Shown: positions 37,672 through 47,253, numbered from the stretch's first letter. The stretch: 64,000 nt of DNA from Pseudomonas sp. NFACC02 (GCF_900110765.1 NZ_FOEO01000004.1:1-64000), one strand, 5' to 3'. Numbers and translations: made by a program. The notes: a model not told the origin generated them from the sequence alone.

Positions 37672-39216
37672 GTGAATACGATGATAAGTCTCGGTCAGGC
37701 TATGGTGTCCCTGGACCTCAGGGACCTTTTCAAAGACGGCGTTGCGCTGCGTATTGGGGCTCGCGCGTTCGACATTCTCGAATTGCTGATCCGACATCAG
37801 GGGCAACTGGTGAGCAAGGAGCAGATCCTGCAACGCGTGTGGCCGGACACGGTCGTTGAGGAAAATAACCTGCAGGTGCACATCTCTGCGTTGCGCAAGG
37901 CGCTGGGCAGTGATCGGGATCTGATCCGGACGATCCCGGGGCGCGGCTACCTGTTGCTGGGCGGCGAGGGTGGCTTCGTCAACGAAGTGGCCCCTGAGGA
38001 CGCTCGTACGACGCAGGGCCCGCCAGGCGTGCAGGGCACCCGATTGCCTGCAGGTGTGGCACTGGTCGGACGCGCGTCGTTGTTAGGCGAGCTCAATGCC
38101 GCCCTGGGTGACCAGCATGCGTTGATCACGCTGATCGGCCCGGGCGGGGTTGGCAAAACCAGCCTCGCCGTGGAACTCGGGCGGCAGCGTCTGGACGACC
38201 CGTCTTCTGCCGTCTATTTCGTGGCGTTGGCCGAGGTGGAAGACCCTGACGGTCTTCTCGGAGCCTTCTTCCAGGCGTTGGGCGTTGACGCGTGCGCCGC
38301 TGATCCGCTTCCGTTTCTCATCGAGCACCTGACTCAGCGCTCCGGCCTGATTATCCTGGACAACTGCGAACATCTGATCGATCAGGTGGCGTCATTGGTC
38401 GAGGCGATCCTGCGTGGGGCGCCGAATGTGCGGATTCTGGCGACGAGTCGCGAGCCGCTGCGCATTGGTGGCGAACGCAGTCTTCAAGTGCCGCCACTGA
38501 CATTGCCGGAGCCGGATGCAAGCCGTGATGCCATCCTGAGCAGCGACTCGGCGCAGGTCTTTTTAAGGCATTGGCGGGCGCTGGATTGTCAGGTGGCAAC
38601 CACCTCCGATGCCGAACTGGATGACTACAGCATCGACCTGGTGGGAGAGGTCTGTCGGCGGCTCGACGGCATCCCCCTGGCGCTCGAGATGGCTGCCGCC
38701 CGGGCATGCGCGTTGGGCTTGTACCAACTGGTCGAGAGCCTGGACGAGAGCATGCACCTGCTGTCAGCCAGCCTGCGAACGGCTCCGCCTCGCCAGCAAA
38801 CATTGCAGGCGTCACTGTCCTGGAGTTATCGCCTGCTCAGTCGCGACGAGTGCACGGTTCTCCGACAACTGGCCGATCTGGATGGACGCTTTACCCTGGA
38901 GCAGGCATGCAACGCCCTGCAGTGCGCAACGCTGGCCCGTAGCTGCGTGATGGACTGCATGGTGAGGCTGGCGACCAAGTCGCTGTTGATGGTGACTGCA
39001 CAGGGGCCGTTCCGGTATTACCGGATGCTGGCGGCCACCCGTACATGCCTGCGGCAAGGCGCGAGCGCTGTGTGGGCAAACGAAGCGCTCAACCCGGACC
39101 CGCGCAGTCTGGATCGCCCGGCATCGCTGGCAAATCTGCAGGCCGCCAGGCCTGTTCCTCTCGGGCCCGACGGGTATCATGCACGCCATCAGAGAGCGCT
39201 GGCGGTCGGCCACTGA
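37672..39216 (+). CDS. Winged-helix / P-loop ATPase regulator, apparently C-terminally truncated
   Basis: The N-terminus is an OmpR-type DNA-binding winged helix (FDILELLIRHQGQLVSKEQILQRVWPDTVVEENNLQVHISALRKALG...IPGRGYLL). A NB-ARC/AAA-like ATPase follows, with Walker A GPGGVGKTS and LIILDNCEHLID as Walker B. Full-length relatives carry a long TPR-like C-terminus and reach about 900 aa; this one stops near 515 aa shortly after the ATPase. The start is uncertain among GTG 37648, GTG 37672 (AAGGA just upstream) and ATG 37681. The FixJ-like gene begins 16 bp after its stop. Confidence 0.8.
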   Translation: MNTMISLGQAMVSLDLRDLFKDGVALRIGARAFDILELLIRHQGQLVSKEQILQRVWPDTVVEENNLQVHISALRKALGSDRDLIRTIPGRGYLLLGGEGGFVNEVAPEDARTTQGPPGVQGTRLPAGVALVGRASLLGELNAALGDQHALITLIGPGGVGKTSLAVELGRQRLDDPSSAVYFVALAEVEDPDGLLGAFFQALGVDACAADPLPFLIEHLTQRSGLIILDNCEHLIDQVASLVEAILRGAPNVRILATSREPLRIGGERSLQVPPLTLPEPDASRDAILSSDSAQVFLRHWRALDCQVATTSDAELDDYSIDLVGEVCRRLDGIPLALEMAAARACALGLYQLVESLDESMHLLSASLRTAPPRQQTLQASLSWSYRLLSRDECTVLRQLADLDGRFTLEQACNALQCATLARSCVMDCMVRLATKSLLMVTAQGPFRYYRMLAATRTCLRQGASAVWANEALNPDPRSLDRPASLANLQAARPVPLGPDGYHARHQRALAVGH

Positions 39217-39232
39217 ATTGACGGATGAATGT

Positions 39233-39847
39233 ATGACAGCAACACCCAGGGTGTACGTGGTGGACGACGATGCCGCCATCCGCACCGCATTGCAGCGATT
39301 GCTAAGCTCCGAGGACATTGCCTGTAGCGCCTTCGACAGTGCCGAGGCCTTCCTTGCCCATCCGTTGGATCACGCCCCGACGTGCCTGCTGCTGGACGTT
39401 AATCTGGCCCACGGCACGGGCTTCGATCTGCAGGATGAACTGGCGGTCAGAGGGCAGCTGTTTCCTGTCATTTTTATGACCGGTTACGGCACCATCGCGA
39501 TGTCGGTCAAGGCCATCAAGGCCGGCGCACATGAGTTTTTAACCAAGCCCTTCGAGCCCGAGCAGTTGCTCGATCTGGTTCGTGAAGCGTTGGCGAACGA
39601 CGCGCTCAACATGGCCGAACGCTGCCTGACCTCTAACGTCAAAGAGCGCTTCAACAGCCTGACTCCCAGAGAAAAACAGGTCATGGATTTGTTGATCACC
39701 GGAAAAATGAATAAACAGATTGCTGTCGAGTTAGGGACCAGTGAAGTCACGGCCAAAGTTCATAAAAAGCACGTGATGACAAAAATGAACGCTCGCAATG
39801 TCATCGAACTACTGAAAATGCACGAGCGGATCGGCGCAGTGCGTTAA
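39233..39847 (+). CDS. FixJ/NarL-type response regulator
   Basis: This 204-aa protein has a receiver (VVDDDAAIRTALQRLL, Asp in CLLLDVNLAHGTG, Lys in FLTKPFEPEQ) and a LuxR-type helix-turn-helix (SLTPREKQVMDLLITGKMNKQIAVELGTSEVTAKVHKKHVMTKM). The arrangement is the FixJ/TodT/NodW kind, whose kinases lack classical sensor TMs. That fits the soluble hybrid kinase encoded at 40056. Confidence 0.92.
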   Translation: MTATPRVYVVDDDAAIRTALQRLLSSEDIACSAFDSAEAFLAHPLDHAPTCLLLDVNLAHGTGFDLQDELAVRGQLFPVIFMTGYGTIAMSVKAIKAGAHEFLTKPFEPEQLLDLVREALANDALNMAERCLTSNVKERFNSLTPREKQVMDLLITGKMNKQIAVELGTSEVTAKVHKKHVMTKMNARNVIELLKMHERIGAVR

Positions 39848-40055
39848 TCATTCACCGCACATATATCCATTTGCGCAAAGAGGGCAATGGTGATGGCGCG
39901 TAACATGCAACTAGCGTCAACTTTCGCTGCCCTGAAGTACCGCTTATGATCTTTTTTTTCGCAGCGTGGGGTGAAGCGACACGATCCACTCTTTTCGCAG
40001 GGAGTGATCGATTCAGTGCGCAGCCCCTTTCCAGTGATCCTCATCAAGGGTTTTC

Positions 40056-42338
40056 ATGAGCAGTGCTTTCAACGGACCGGCGGGGATGATGTCGGGCGTG
40101 GGGCCGTTCGGACCCGGATGGCAGAGTCAGCTTGTCTGGACGTTGCTACTCACGGACGGTGAGCTGTCTCATTATCGGGTAAGTCTGGCGGCGGATCGGG
40201 CTCAACATTGGCGAATCGTCAGGGCGGTGGACCGCGCAACGGACCACGTTGCCCGGCGTCTTGCGCATGAGTTCGGCCTGGCCGACAAGCTGTTGCCGGG
40301 CTGGGCGTTGCAGCCCTTGGCGTTGCTTGCGTCAGAAGACGGCCCGCTGCTGGTCTTGAATGATCCGGGAGGGCAGCCGCTTCATGAGCTGGGTGATCAT
40401 CCCGTTTCCATCGAGCGCTTTTTGCATTTGGCGACAGGCGCCGCCCGCGCCCTGTTCGAAACCCATGCGCAGGGTCTGCTGCATCGGGATGTCAAACCGT
40501 GCAATCTGGTGGAGGGCGCTGACGGGGTGGTGCGCCTCAGCGGTTTCGGGCTGAGCGTCGACGCCTGGCCAGCGGAAACCCTGCCGGTTTCGGACTCGAT
40601 TTGCGGGACCCTTGCCTACATGTCGCCGGAGCAGGCCCGCAGGGTCGAACGTCGGGCCGATCAGCGCAGCGACCTTTACGCGCTGGGCATGACGTTCTAC
40701 GAATGGCTGGCGGGGCGTCTGCCGTTCGAGGCCCTCGATGCGGTGGAATGGGTGTATTGCCATGTCGCTCGCCAGCCACCGGCGCTGAAGCAGTTTCGCG
40801 GTGACATTCCGCAACCCTTGGCGCAACTGGTCATGAAACTGATCGCAAAGAACCCTGATGACCGCTATCAGAATGCAGGCAGCCTGCTGGCTGATCTGCG
40901 TTCGTGCAAATGCCAGTGGCATCGGTTCAAGGACATCCCCGACCTGGCGCTTGATGCAGCCAAAGATCCTGGCGCGGCCTTGTGGCACGACGGCACTGCG
41001 CAGGCTCGCCGCCAGGCCGCAGTACTGGCTTCGCGCACGTCGGTCGTCATTCCCGGCGGCCAGGACACGCTGGACCTGGCGTCGGTGATGAAGGCCGCTC
41101 AGGCGCTATCCGAGGAAACCGGTCAGGAGCGGCTGATTGAAATGCTCATGAGCACCACGATCATGCACGCAGGTGCTCAACGCGCCGTATTGCTGCTGGT
41201 GAAAAACGACGCTCCGATCATCTGTGCCACGGGGCAGGGCTTTGATGCGGGACTGCAGGTACAACTGACCCAGCTTGCCCCCGGCAAGCACCATTTGCCC
41301 TTGTCGATTCTTTACCGGGTGATGCGCACCCATCAGCGGCTAGTGATCGATGACGTCAGTGCCGATGATTACTTTGGCGATGACCAATACCTTGAAGAGC
41401 ACCCTGTTCTCTCGGCATTGTGCCTGCCGTTGCTCAAGCAAGGGCAGTTGATCGGCGTGCTCTACCTAGAAAACAACCTTGCCGCCGGGGTGTTTACCGT
41501 CGGCCGCACGGGCGTGCTGGAGTTGCTCGCCGGGCAAGCGGCCATCTCACTGGAAACCACGAGACTGCACCATCAGTTGAAAGAAGAGAGCGCCCGTCGG
41601 CAGGACATCGAAACGGCGCTGCATAACGCCCGCGCCAAGCTGGCGCAGATGTCTCAGGTCACCGTGATGGGTGAACTGGCGGCCTCGATCGCGCATGAAA
41701 TCAATCAACCGCTGGCCTCAATGGTGTCCAACGCCGCAGCCAGTCTGCGCTGGCTGAATCGCGCGACGCCACAGATCGGCGAAGCCATGTCCGGCCTGCG
41801 GGACATCGTTCAGGAGGGCAGAAGGGCTGGCGAGATTGTCAACGCATTGCAGTTGCTGGCTCGCCAGGGCACCCATCAGCGGCGGCGACTGCAGATCAAC
41901 GACGTGATTCGCCATGTGGTGACGCTGACGCTCGCCGAGGTCGAACAACAGCGTGTGCTGATGACCACGCACCTGACGTCGTCGCCTTCGCAGGTCATGG
42001 GGTCGGGCGTGCAGTTGCAGCAGGTGGTTTTAAACCTGATCCTCAATGCAGTGGATGCAATGAGTGCAGGCGATCAGGTACTGCGTCGGTTGTCGATCGC
42101 CAGTGAAGTGGTGGGCAGTGACTATTGGGTGGTCAGCGTTGAAGACACGGGGCCGGGTATCGACCAGAACGACCTGGACAAGGTGTTCAACGCCTTTTTC
42201 ACCACCAAGGACAAGGGCATGGGCATGGGATTGGCGATCTGCCGCTCGATCATTCATGCCCACGGCGGTCAGTTGTATGTGATGCCGGCCAGATACGGTG
42301 GAACGACGTTCGTATTCACCTTGCCCGCTGTCCATTAA
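40056..42338 (+). CDS. Protein-kinase-like / GAF / histidine kinase hybrid
   Basis: This 760-aa cytoplasmic protein has a Ser/Thr-kinase-like domain (about 1-290), a GAF domain (about 360-500) and a histidine kinase. The H-box is MGELAASIAHEINQPLASM, and the HATPase motifs are NLILNAVDAM, EDTGPGI and KGMGMGLAICRS. Related proteins usually carry a large AAA/TPR module between kinase and GAF (about 1700 aa in all); it is missing here. The kinase domain keeps HRDVKPCN (143-150), but the DFG motif reads GFG (163-165) and no glycine-rich loop is seen, so it is probably a pseudokinase. The FixJ-like protein at 39233 is its likely partner. Confidence 0.88.
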   Translation: MSSAFNGPAGMMSGVGPFGPGWQSQLVWTLLLTDGELSHYRVSLAADRAQHWRIVRAVDRATDHVARRLAHEFGLADKLLPGWALQPLALLASEDGPLLVLNDPGGQPLHELGDHPVSIERFLHLATGAARALFETHAQGLLHRDVKPCNLVEGADGVVRLSGFGLSVDAWPAETLPVSDSICGTLAYMSPEQARRVERRADQRSDLYALGMTFYEWLAGRLPFEALDAVEWVYCHVARQPPALKQFRGDIPQPLAQLVMKLIAKNPDDRYQNAGSLLADLRSCKCQWHRFKDIPDLALDAAKDPGAALWHDGTAQARRQAAVLASRTSVVIPGGQDTLDLASVMKAAQALSEETGQERLIEMLMSTTIMHAGAQRAVLLLVKNDAPIICATGQGFDAGLQVQLTQLAPGKHHLPLSILYRVMRTHQRLVIDDVSADDYFGDDQYLEEHPVLSALCLPLLKQGQLIGVLYLENNLAAGVFTVGRTGVLELLAGQAAISLETTRLHHQLKEESARRQDIETALHNARAKLAQMSQVTVMGELAASIAHEINQPLASMVSNAAASLRWLNRATPQIGEAMSGLRDIVQEGRRAGEIVNALQLLARQGTHQRRRLQINDVIRHVVTLTLAEVEQQRVLMTTHLTSSPSQVMGSGVQLQQVVLNLILNAVDAMSAGDQVLRRLSIASEVVGSDYWVVSVEDTGPGIDQNDLDKVFNAFFTTKDKGMGMGLAICRSIIHAHGGQLYVMPARYGGTTFVFTLPAVH

Positions 42339-42358
42339 GGGCTCTTCTCGTACCGCGC

Positions 42359-43003
42359 TCAATACGGCCATGTCGACGCCAGCAGTTGCTCGCAGTAGCC
42401 CGTCGCTTTCAGGTGTCGGTCATAAAACGCCAGCACATCGGCATTGATCGTGCCGAAGGTGCTTTGCGGTCGATGCAGTTGGCCCTGCGCCAGCGTGTGC
42501 AAAAGCTTGATCTTGAACCCTGGCTCACGCGGGAACTCACGGAATATGCGGCTGATCGCGCCTGGGCATAGCGCCTGAACGTGGGTGCCGAGCATGTCCG
42601 TGTCCACACCGGCGCAGAGCAGCGCGGTCATCGCGGATTTGTGTTCCGGGATGCCGGGCGTGGTATGGAGCGCGACGGCGTCCCATACCTGGTTAATGTC
42701 CTCGCGGGAGCGGCCGTAGCCGTTGAGAAATGCCGCTGCGGCGTTCGCGCTGTCGATCTCATAGCGTTGCTGGGAATCACGGTAAAGCGCGGTGACGCCG
42801 ATCCGCAGGAACAGTGCGGCAATGTACAACAGCTCGGGATCATGGCGCAGATCACGGCTGTTCCCCAGGAGCCGGGCGAACACGAACGTGCGTCGGGCCG
42901 CCTCGAACAGCAGGCTGGACTGAGTGTCGCGCATGAGCTCGGTCGCGGCGCGTGCCATCGCGCTGTCGGGGATCGGGATTCCAGCAACGTATCGGGTGGT
43001 CAC
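42359..43003 (-). CDS. HD-family protein lacking the HD metal pair
   Basis: This 214-aa protein matches the HD-domain cyanamide-hydratase-like layout: TFVFARLLGNSRDLRHDPELLYIAALF and VWDAVALHTTPGIPEHKSAMTALLCAGVDTDMLG. At the diagnostic position the usual HD reads LR (residues 66-67), and the earlier His expected after SLLF is also absent. Metal-dependent hydrolysis is therefore doubtful. It is convergent with the hybrid kinase gene (20-bp gap). Function unknown. Confidence 0.75.
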   Translation of the reverse strand: MTTRYVAGIPIPDSAMARAATELMRDTQSSLLFEAARRTFVFARLLGNSRDLRHDPELLYIAALFLRIGVTALYRDSQQRYEIDSANAAAAFLNGYGRSREDINQVWDAVALHTTPGIPEHKSAMTALLCAGVDTDMLGTHVQALCPGAISRIFREFPREPGFKIKLLHTLAQGQLHRPQSTFGTINADVLAFYDRHLKATGYCEQLLASTWPY

Positions 43004-43227
43004 TTGCGTCCCTCGCAGCGAACCAAGCCTCTGAGGAAACGACGATAAACCCGTCCACCGGCTGCGTCATTGTCGGTCTTCCTTAAATGATCTTAAGGCG
43101 CGTGCCCCCCAGAGGTTTGAGCAGCGGCTTTATCAACCCTTAAGAACGTTTAATAACCGGAGAAGGACTTTAAGGCGGTGCCCGACCAGACTCCAGAGAC
43201 CGTCCACTATGAGCTGGAGAGTCCGGA

Positions 43228-43740
43228 ATGAACGCAATCAACCCGTCACTGTTTCGTTCGCTACTGGCGTCCCTGCGTGCCCTGCCAGAGGATCAGCACG
43301 ACGCGCTCGAACATGTGGTGCGCGAACTCTCCGCGCACCTGGTCCCCGATGCGGCCCGGCAACAACCGCTTCCCTGCGTTGATCGCGTGGCGCTTTCACC
43401 CTGGCAGGAGCGGCGCGCCAAAGAGCTGATGTCCAGCCAGATGGATAAAGGATTGTCCATCGCACGCATTGCCAGCGAATGCTCGTTGTCCCGCAGTCAC
43501 TTCTCCAGAGCCTTCAAGAAAAACACCGGGCTTTCTCCGCGTGACTGGTACTTGCAGATGCGTCTGGACAAGGCCAGAAGCCTGCTCAGCGATTCCGGGC
43601 TGACCATTTCGCAGATCAGCCTGGATTGCGGCTTTGCCGATCAGTCCCATTTCACCCGTGTGTTCACCCGCATGACCGGGGTCACGCCATTCAACTGGCG
43701 GCGCGCGATGGCAACGGCTCCGTTGTGCTGCGCGGAATGA
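43228..43740 (+). CDS. Short AraC-family regulator
   Basis: This 170-aa protein is mainly an AraC DNA-binding domain (LSIARIASECSLSRSHFSRAFKKNTGLSPRDWY and LTISQISLDCGFADQSHFTRVFTRMTGVTPFNWRR), preceded by about 60 residues without a recognisable ligand domain. Its HTH closely resembles that of the AraC protein at 30894-31784. Without an effector domain it may act constitutively or through dimer partners. Confidence 0.85.
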   Translation: MNAINPSLFRSLLASLRALPEDQHDALEHVVRELSAHLVPDAARQQPLPCVDRVALSPWQERRAKELMSSQMDKGLSIARIASECSLSRSHFSRAFKKNTGLSPRDWYLQMRLDKARSLLSDSGLTISQISLDCGFADQSHFTRVFTRMTGVTPFNWRRAMATAPLCCAE

Positions 43741-43914
43741 CACCTGGCTGGACTGCACCACGTACTTGAGGCCGATATCGCGTTCCAGGCAATGACGCGC
43801 GAGAGGAGCACATTTGTTCAATTCCTTTGACGTGTGATCCTGTATATCTGGCAGGCCGCTGTCTCGCGCTGGCACTCTTTACGTCTCCCTCGTCCCTGAA
43901 ACCGGAACCGCTCA

Positions 43915-44835
43915 ATGAATCGCAACGACTTGCGTCGCGTCGACATGAACTTGCTGGTGATCTTCGAAGCGTTGATGTTCGAACGAAACCTGACCCGCGT
44001 TGCCGAGAAGCTGTTCATGGGCCAACCGGCAATCAGTGCGGCGCTGGCGCGCTTGCGCGATCTGTTCGACGACCCTTTGCTGTTGCGCAACGGTCGGGCG
44101 ATGGAGCCGACGGCCCGCGCACTGGACATCCTCAAAGAGCTGCAACCGGCGCTGGACACCATTTCCGGTGCCGTGAGCCGTGCGAAGGAGTTCGACCCGA
44201 GCACCAGTTGCGACGTGTTCCGCATCGGTTTGTCCGACGACGCCGAGTTCGGTTTGTTTCCACCGTTGCTTAACCACCTGCGTGAAGAAGCACCGGGCAT
44301 CATCGTCGTGGTGCGGCGGGCCAATTTCTTGCTGATGCCGACGTTGCTGGCGTCGGGCGAGATCTCCGTCGGGATCAGCTACACCACCGACCTGCCCGCC
44401 AACGCCAAGCGCAAGAAGCTGCGCGACATCGGCTGCAAGGTGCTGCGAGGCGACAAGCGTCCCGGTGCATTGACGCTGGACGACTACTGCGAGCGGCCCC
44501 ACACCATGGTGTCGTTCTCGGGGGACCTGACCGGCAACATCGACATCGACCTGGCCAAGGTCGGCCGGGCGAGAAGGGTGGTGGTGGCCGTGCCGCAGTT
44601 CAGCGGCTTGCGTGCATTGCTGGCCGGCACCGAACTGATTGCCACGGTTCCGGACTACGCTGCGTGCGCGCTGGTGGAAGGCTGCGCGCTGCGCGCCGAA
44701 GACCCGCCGTTCCCGATCGAGCCGGCCGAGCTGTCGATGGTCTGGAGCGGTGTCCACGACAACGACCCCGCAGAGCGGTGGCTGCGTTCACGCATCACCG
44801 AGTACATGTCCCAGGAAACCCGGCCCATGCCGTGA
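43915..44835 (+). CDS. LysR-family regulator (NodD/PcpR-like)
   Basis: This 306-aa protein has the LysR HTH (RRVDMNLLVIFEALMFERNLTRVAEKLFMGQPAISAALARLRDLFDDPLL), the form seen in the NodD/PcpR/LeuO branch, and a C-terminal effector domain. It sits next to the end of the T3SS cluster, separated from hrcU by repeats, and is probably unrelated to secretion. No obvious target gene is adjacent. Confidence 0.88.
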   Translation: MNRNDLRRVDMNLLVIFEALMFERNLTRVAEKLFMGQPAISAALARLRDLFDDPLLLRNGRAMEPTARALDILKELQPALDTISGAVSRAKEFDPSTSCDVFRIGLSDDAEFGLFPPLLNHLREEAPGIIVVVRRANFLLMPTLLASGEISVGISYTTDLPANAKRKKLRDIGCKVLRGDKRPGALTLDDYCERPHTMVSFSGDLTGNIDIDLAKVGRARRVVVAVPQFSGLRALLAGTELIATVPDYAACALVEGCALRAEDPPFPIEPAELSMVWSGVHDNDPAERWLRSRITEYMSQETRPMP

Positions 44836-44846
44836 GGCGAAGCACC

Positions 44847-45050
44847 GCGATCTGCCGGGAACCGGCCGCGAAATCGATGCATGCGGTGTGTCAGGCATAA
44901 ACGGCTCGCCTGACTTTGCTGCCGCTTCGCGACAGATCGCTAGCAAGCTTGCTCCCACGGCCTCCGGCCAGAATCAAAAGCAGGCGCCACGCCGCCGTTC
45001 TGCGTCTGCCTGTAGGAGCGTGGCTTGTCCCGCGATCTGCTGCGCAGCAG
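44847..45050. repeat. Compound REP unit at the T3SS boundary
   Basis: It contains GATCTGCCGGGAACCGGC, GCATGCGGTGTGTCAGGC, TTTGCTGCCGCTTCGCG and GTAGGAGCGTGGCTTGTCCC, all found again at 26750-27665. It fills the gap between the LysR gene and hrcU, where the rest of the hrp/hrc cluster would be expected. Confidence 0.85.
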
Positions 45051-45111
45051 CAGTAAAACCAAACGACCTCGGCTCTTCCAGGCACATCGCATCCCTGGAT
45101 TCACTGCGACA

Positions 45112-46188
45112 TCAATCTTCCTCAATCCGGATGACCTCATCGGTGACTTCCTCAAGCTGCCGCACGACCTGGTAGATATGCGCCACCGCCAGCAAGGTCG
45201 GGCGCGGGATGTGTTTGCCGGGTCTGACCTTGTACAGCGTGCGCGCCAGCCAAATGCTTTGCACCACGGGTATGCCGGCTTGTTTGGCACGGGCAATCAG
45301 CGCCAGCGCGTCGTCGTCCTCGCCTTTGCAATGAATCAGCGGTAACGGCGTTTGCCCCGGTCGGTAGTACAGCGCCACGGCATAGTGCGTCGGATTCACC
45401 ACCAGCATGTCGGCGTCCTCGACCGGTTTCGGTGGTGCCGTCGGCGCTTGGTTCAGCAGTTCGTGTGCCAGTTGCCGACGATGGCCCTTGATATGCGGAT
45501 CGCCCTCGGACTGCTTGTATTCCTTCTTGATGTCCTCATGGCTCATTCGCAATTTCTTCGCGTGGAAATACTTTTGCAGGGCGAAGTCGACACCGCCGAT
45601 CACCAACAGCAATCCCAGCGTTGCGCGCAGGATGTGCCGGAACAGTTGCAACAGCGAATGCCAGTAGGTCGTCAGGTCAGTATCGGACAGCAGAATCAGG
45701 GCGCCGAGGGACGGTTTGACCACGCTGTACAGGGTTGCCGCAATCGCTATGGCCTTGAGCACGCTGAGTAACAGATTCGTCAGGTTCTGCGCGGAAAACA
45801 TCTGCTTGGCGTGAGAGAAGGGGTTGATCTTGTTGAGGTCCATCTTCAGCGCCTTGGGGGCGAACAGGAAGCCGATCTGCACCCAGCTGCCGACCAGTCG
45901 CATCAAGACCGCCACGCCCACGCTGCTGAGGATGAAGCCGATCAGTGTCGTCAGGCCCTCGCTCGCCACCTGCTCGAGCGTGTGCATGAACGGCTGGCCG
46001 ATCCCTTGAAACGACAGTGCCATCAGTTGCTGCAAGCGCGCGACGCTTTCATCCGCCAGGCCGAGGGTGACTTCGCTGACCACCATCAGCACCAGCAGCT
46101 TGCTCAGGTCCTGGCTCTGCCCGACCTGACCTTTCTCGCGGGCGTCGCGCAGCTGTTTGGGCGTGGCTTTTTCGGTTTTTTCGCTCAC
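45112..46188 (-). CDS. hrcU: T3SS export-gate switch protein HrcU (SctU)
   Basis: This 358-aa inner-membrane protein has four hydrophobic segments in the N-terminal half and a cytoplasmic autoprotease domain with NPTH at residues 265-268 (VNPTHYAVALYYRPG). Self-cleavage there switches substrate class in this family. The start is a GTG at 46188 overlapping the hrcT stop (GTGA), which gives the conserved VSEKTEKATPKQLRDAREKG N-terminus. It is the last gene of the hrp operon here; the hrpC operon expected beyond it is missing. Confidence 0.96.
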   Translation of the reverse strand: MSEKTEKATPKQLRDAREKGQVGQSQDLSKLLVLMVVSEVTLGLADESVARLQQLMALSFQGIGQPFMHTLEQVASEGLTTLIGFILSSVGVAVLMRLVGSWVQIGFLFAPKALKMDLNKINPFSHAKQMFSAQNLTNLLLSVLKAIAIAATLYSVVKPSLGALILLSDTDLTTYWHSLLQLFRHILRATLGLLLVIGGVDFALQKYFHAKKLRMSHEDIKKEYKQSEGDPHIKGHRRQLAHELLNQAPTAPPKPVEDADMLVVNPTHYAVALYYRPGQTPLPLIHCKGEDDDALALIARAKQAGIPVVQSIWLARTLYKVRPGKHIPRPTLLAVAHIYQVVRQLEEVTDEVIRIEED

Positions 46189-46979
46189 GGCACGGGCACC
46201 AGTTGAGGCAGCAGGTGCTTGAGGTCGGCCAGTTGCAGGATCTGACCATTGCCCAACTCCAGCAGCGTCGGCAGGTAGATCAGTAGAAACGCGATGCCCG
46301 CCATGCTTTTTGCTGGCATCGCCAGAATCGACACATTCAGTTGCTGCGCGTACAGACCGATGATTGCCAGCCCGGCCTCGATCAACAGCAACAGGCCAAT
46401 GAACGGCGCGGCGTACAGCATCATGTGTTGCAGCGTCTGGTTCAGTTGCCCAAGGAACAGGTCCAGGCCATCGACGGTCATACCCGGCAACCACGCGGTG
46501 GGTGGCCAGACTTGATAGCTGTCCCAGATCACCTGCGTGATCAGCGACAGGCCGCCTGAGAGGATCACCAGCATGATCAGGGTTTCCTGAAACAGCTCGC
46601 CCAGCGGTGTGGCGTCCGGGCCGAGCGCGGGGTTGAGCTGGCCGCCACTCAGCGCACCCCGCTGGCTGTCCAGCAGGGCGCCGACGGAGGCGAACATCCA
46701 GAACGGTGCATACAGCAACAGGCCCAGCAGCGTTCCCAACACCGCTTCCTTGAGCAGCAGTGCGCCGATGGAAAACCAGTCATCATTCAGCGTAGACAGC
46801 GCGCGGCTGATCGCGGGTGCCGGGACCATCGAGACCACCAGCACTACCGCGTAGCGCAACGGGCCCTTGAGGTACTTGAAGCAAAAGGCGGGCACCAGAA
46901 TCATGCACGGCAGCAGACGAGCCGCCGCGAGGCCCATGCCCAGCATCAGTTCGAACAGACCCTGCGCATCGAACGGCAT
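46185..46979 (-). CDS. hrcT: T3SS export apparatus protein HrcT (SctT)
   Basis: This 264-aa SpaR/YscT/HrcT family membrane protein has about six to seven hydrophobic segments. It includes the conserved GMGLAAARLLPCMILVPAF start and the GALLDSQRGALSGGQLNPALG loop. It is part of the export gate in the inner membrane. It begins directly after the hrcS stop and overlaps hrcU. Confidence 0.95.
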   Translation of the reverse strand: MPFDAQGLFELMLGMGLAAARLLPCMILVPAFCFKYLKGPLRYAVVLVVSMVPAPAISRALSTLNDDWFSIGALLLKEAVLGTLLGLLLYAPFWMFASVGALLDSQRGALSGGQLNPALGPDATPLGELFQETLIMLVILSGGLSLITQVIWDSYQVWPPTAWLPGMTVDGLDLFLGQLNQTLQHMMLYAAPFIGLLLLIEAGLAIIGLYAQQLNVSILAMPAKSMAGIAFLLIYLPTLLELGNGQILQLADLKHLLPQLVPVP

Positions 46980-47246
46980 CTAGTGCACGCCCCCCGAACG
47001 GGCGATGAGGTCGAACGCCATGTTGATGAACTGAATCAGCTCGACCCCGATCCAGCGCCCGGTCATCGCCAGGGTCAGGCCGACCGCTGCGAGTTTGATG
47101 CCAAAAGGCAGCGTCTGGTCCTGGATCTGCATCAGTGCCTGCACCAACGACGTGATCACGCCAACCAGTACAGCGACACCCAGTGGCGGTGCCGTGAGGA
47201 TGACCACCAGAAACATGCCTTGCTTGAACAACGCCAACGCTTCCAT
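46980..47246 (-). CDS. hrcS: T3SS export apparatus protein HrcS (SctS)
   Basis: This 88-aa protein has two transmembrane hairpins (FLVVILTAPPLGVAVLVGVITSLVQA and LPFGIKLAAVGLTLAMTGRWIG), typical of the FliQ/HrcS family. GAGG lies 5 bp before the ATG at 47246; a GTG one codon earlier is possible. It is a component of the export gate with HrcR and HrcT. Confidence 0.95.
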   Translation of the reverse strand: MEALALFKQGMFLVVILTAPPLGVAVLVGVITSLVQALMQIQDQTLPFGIKLAAVGLTLAMTGRWIGVELIQFINMAFDLIARSGGVH

Positions 47247-47253
47247 CACCGCC

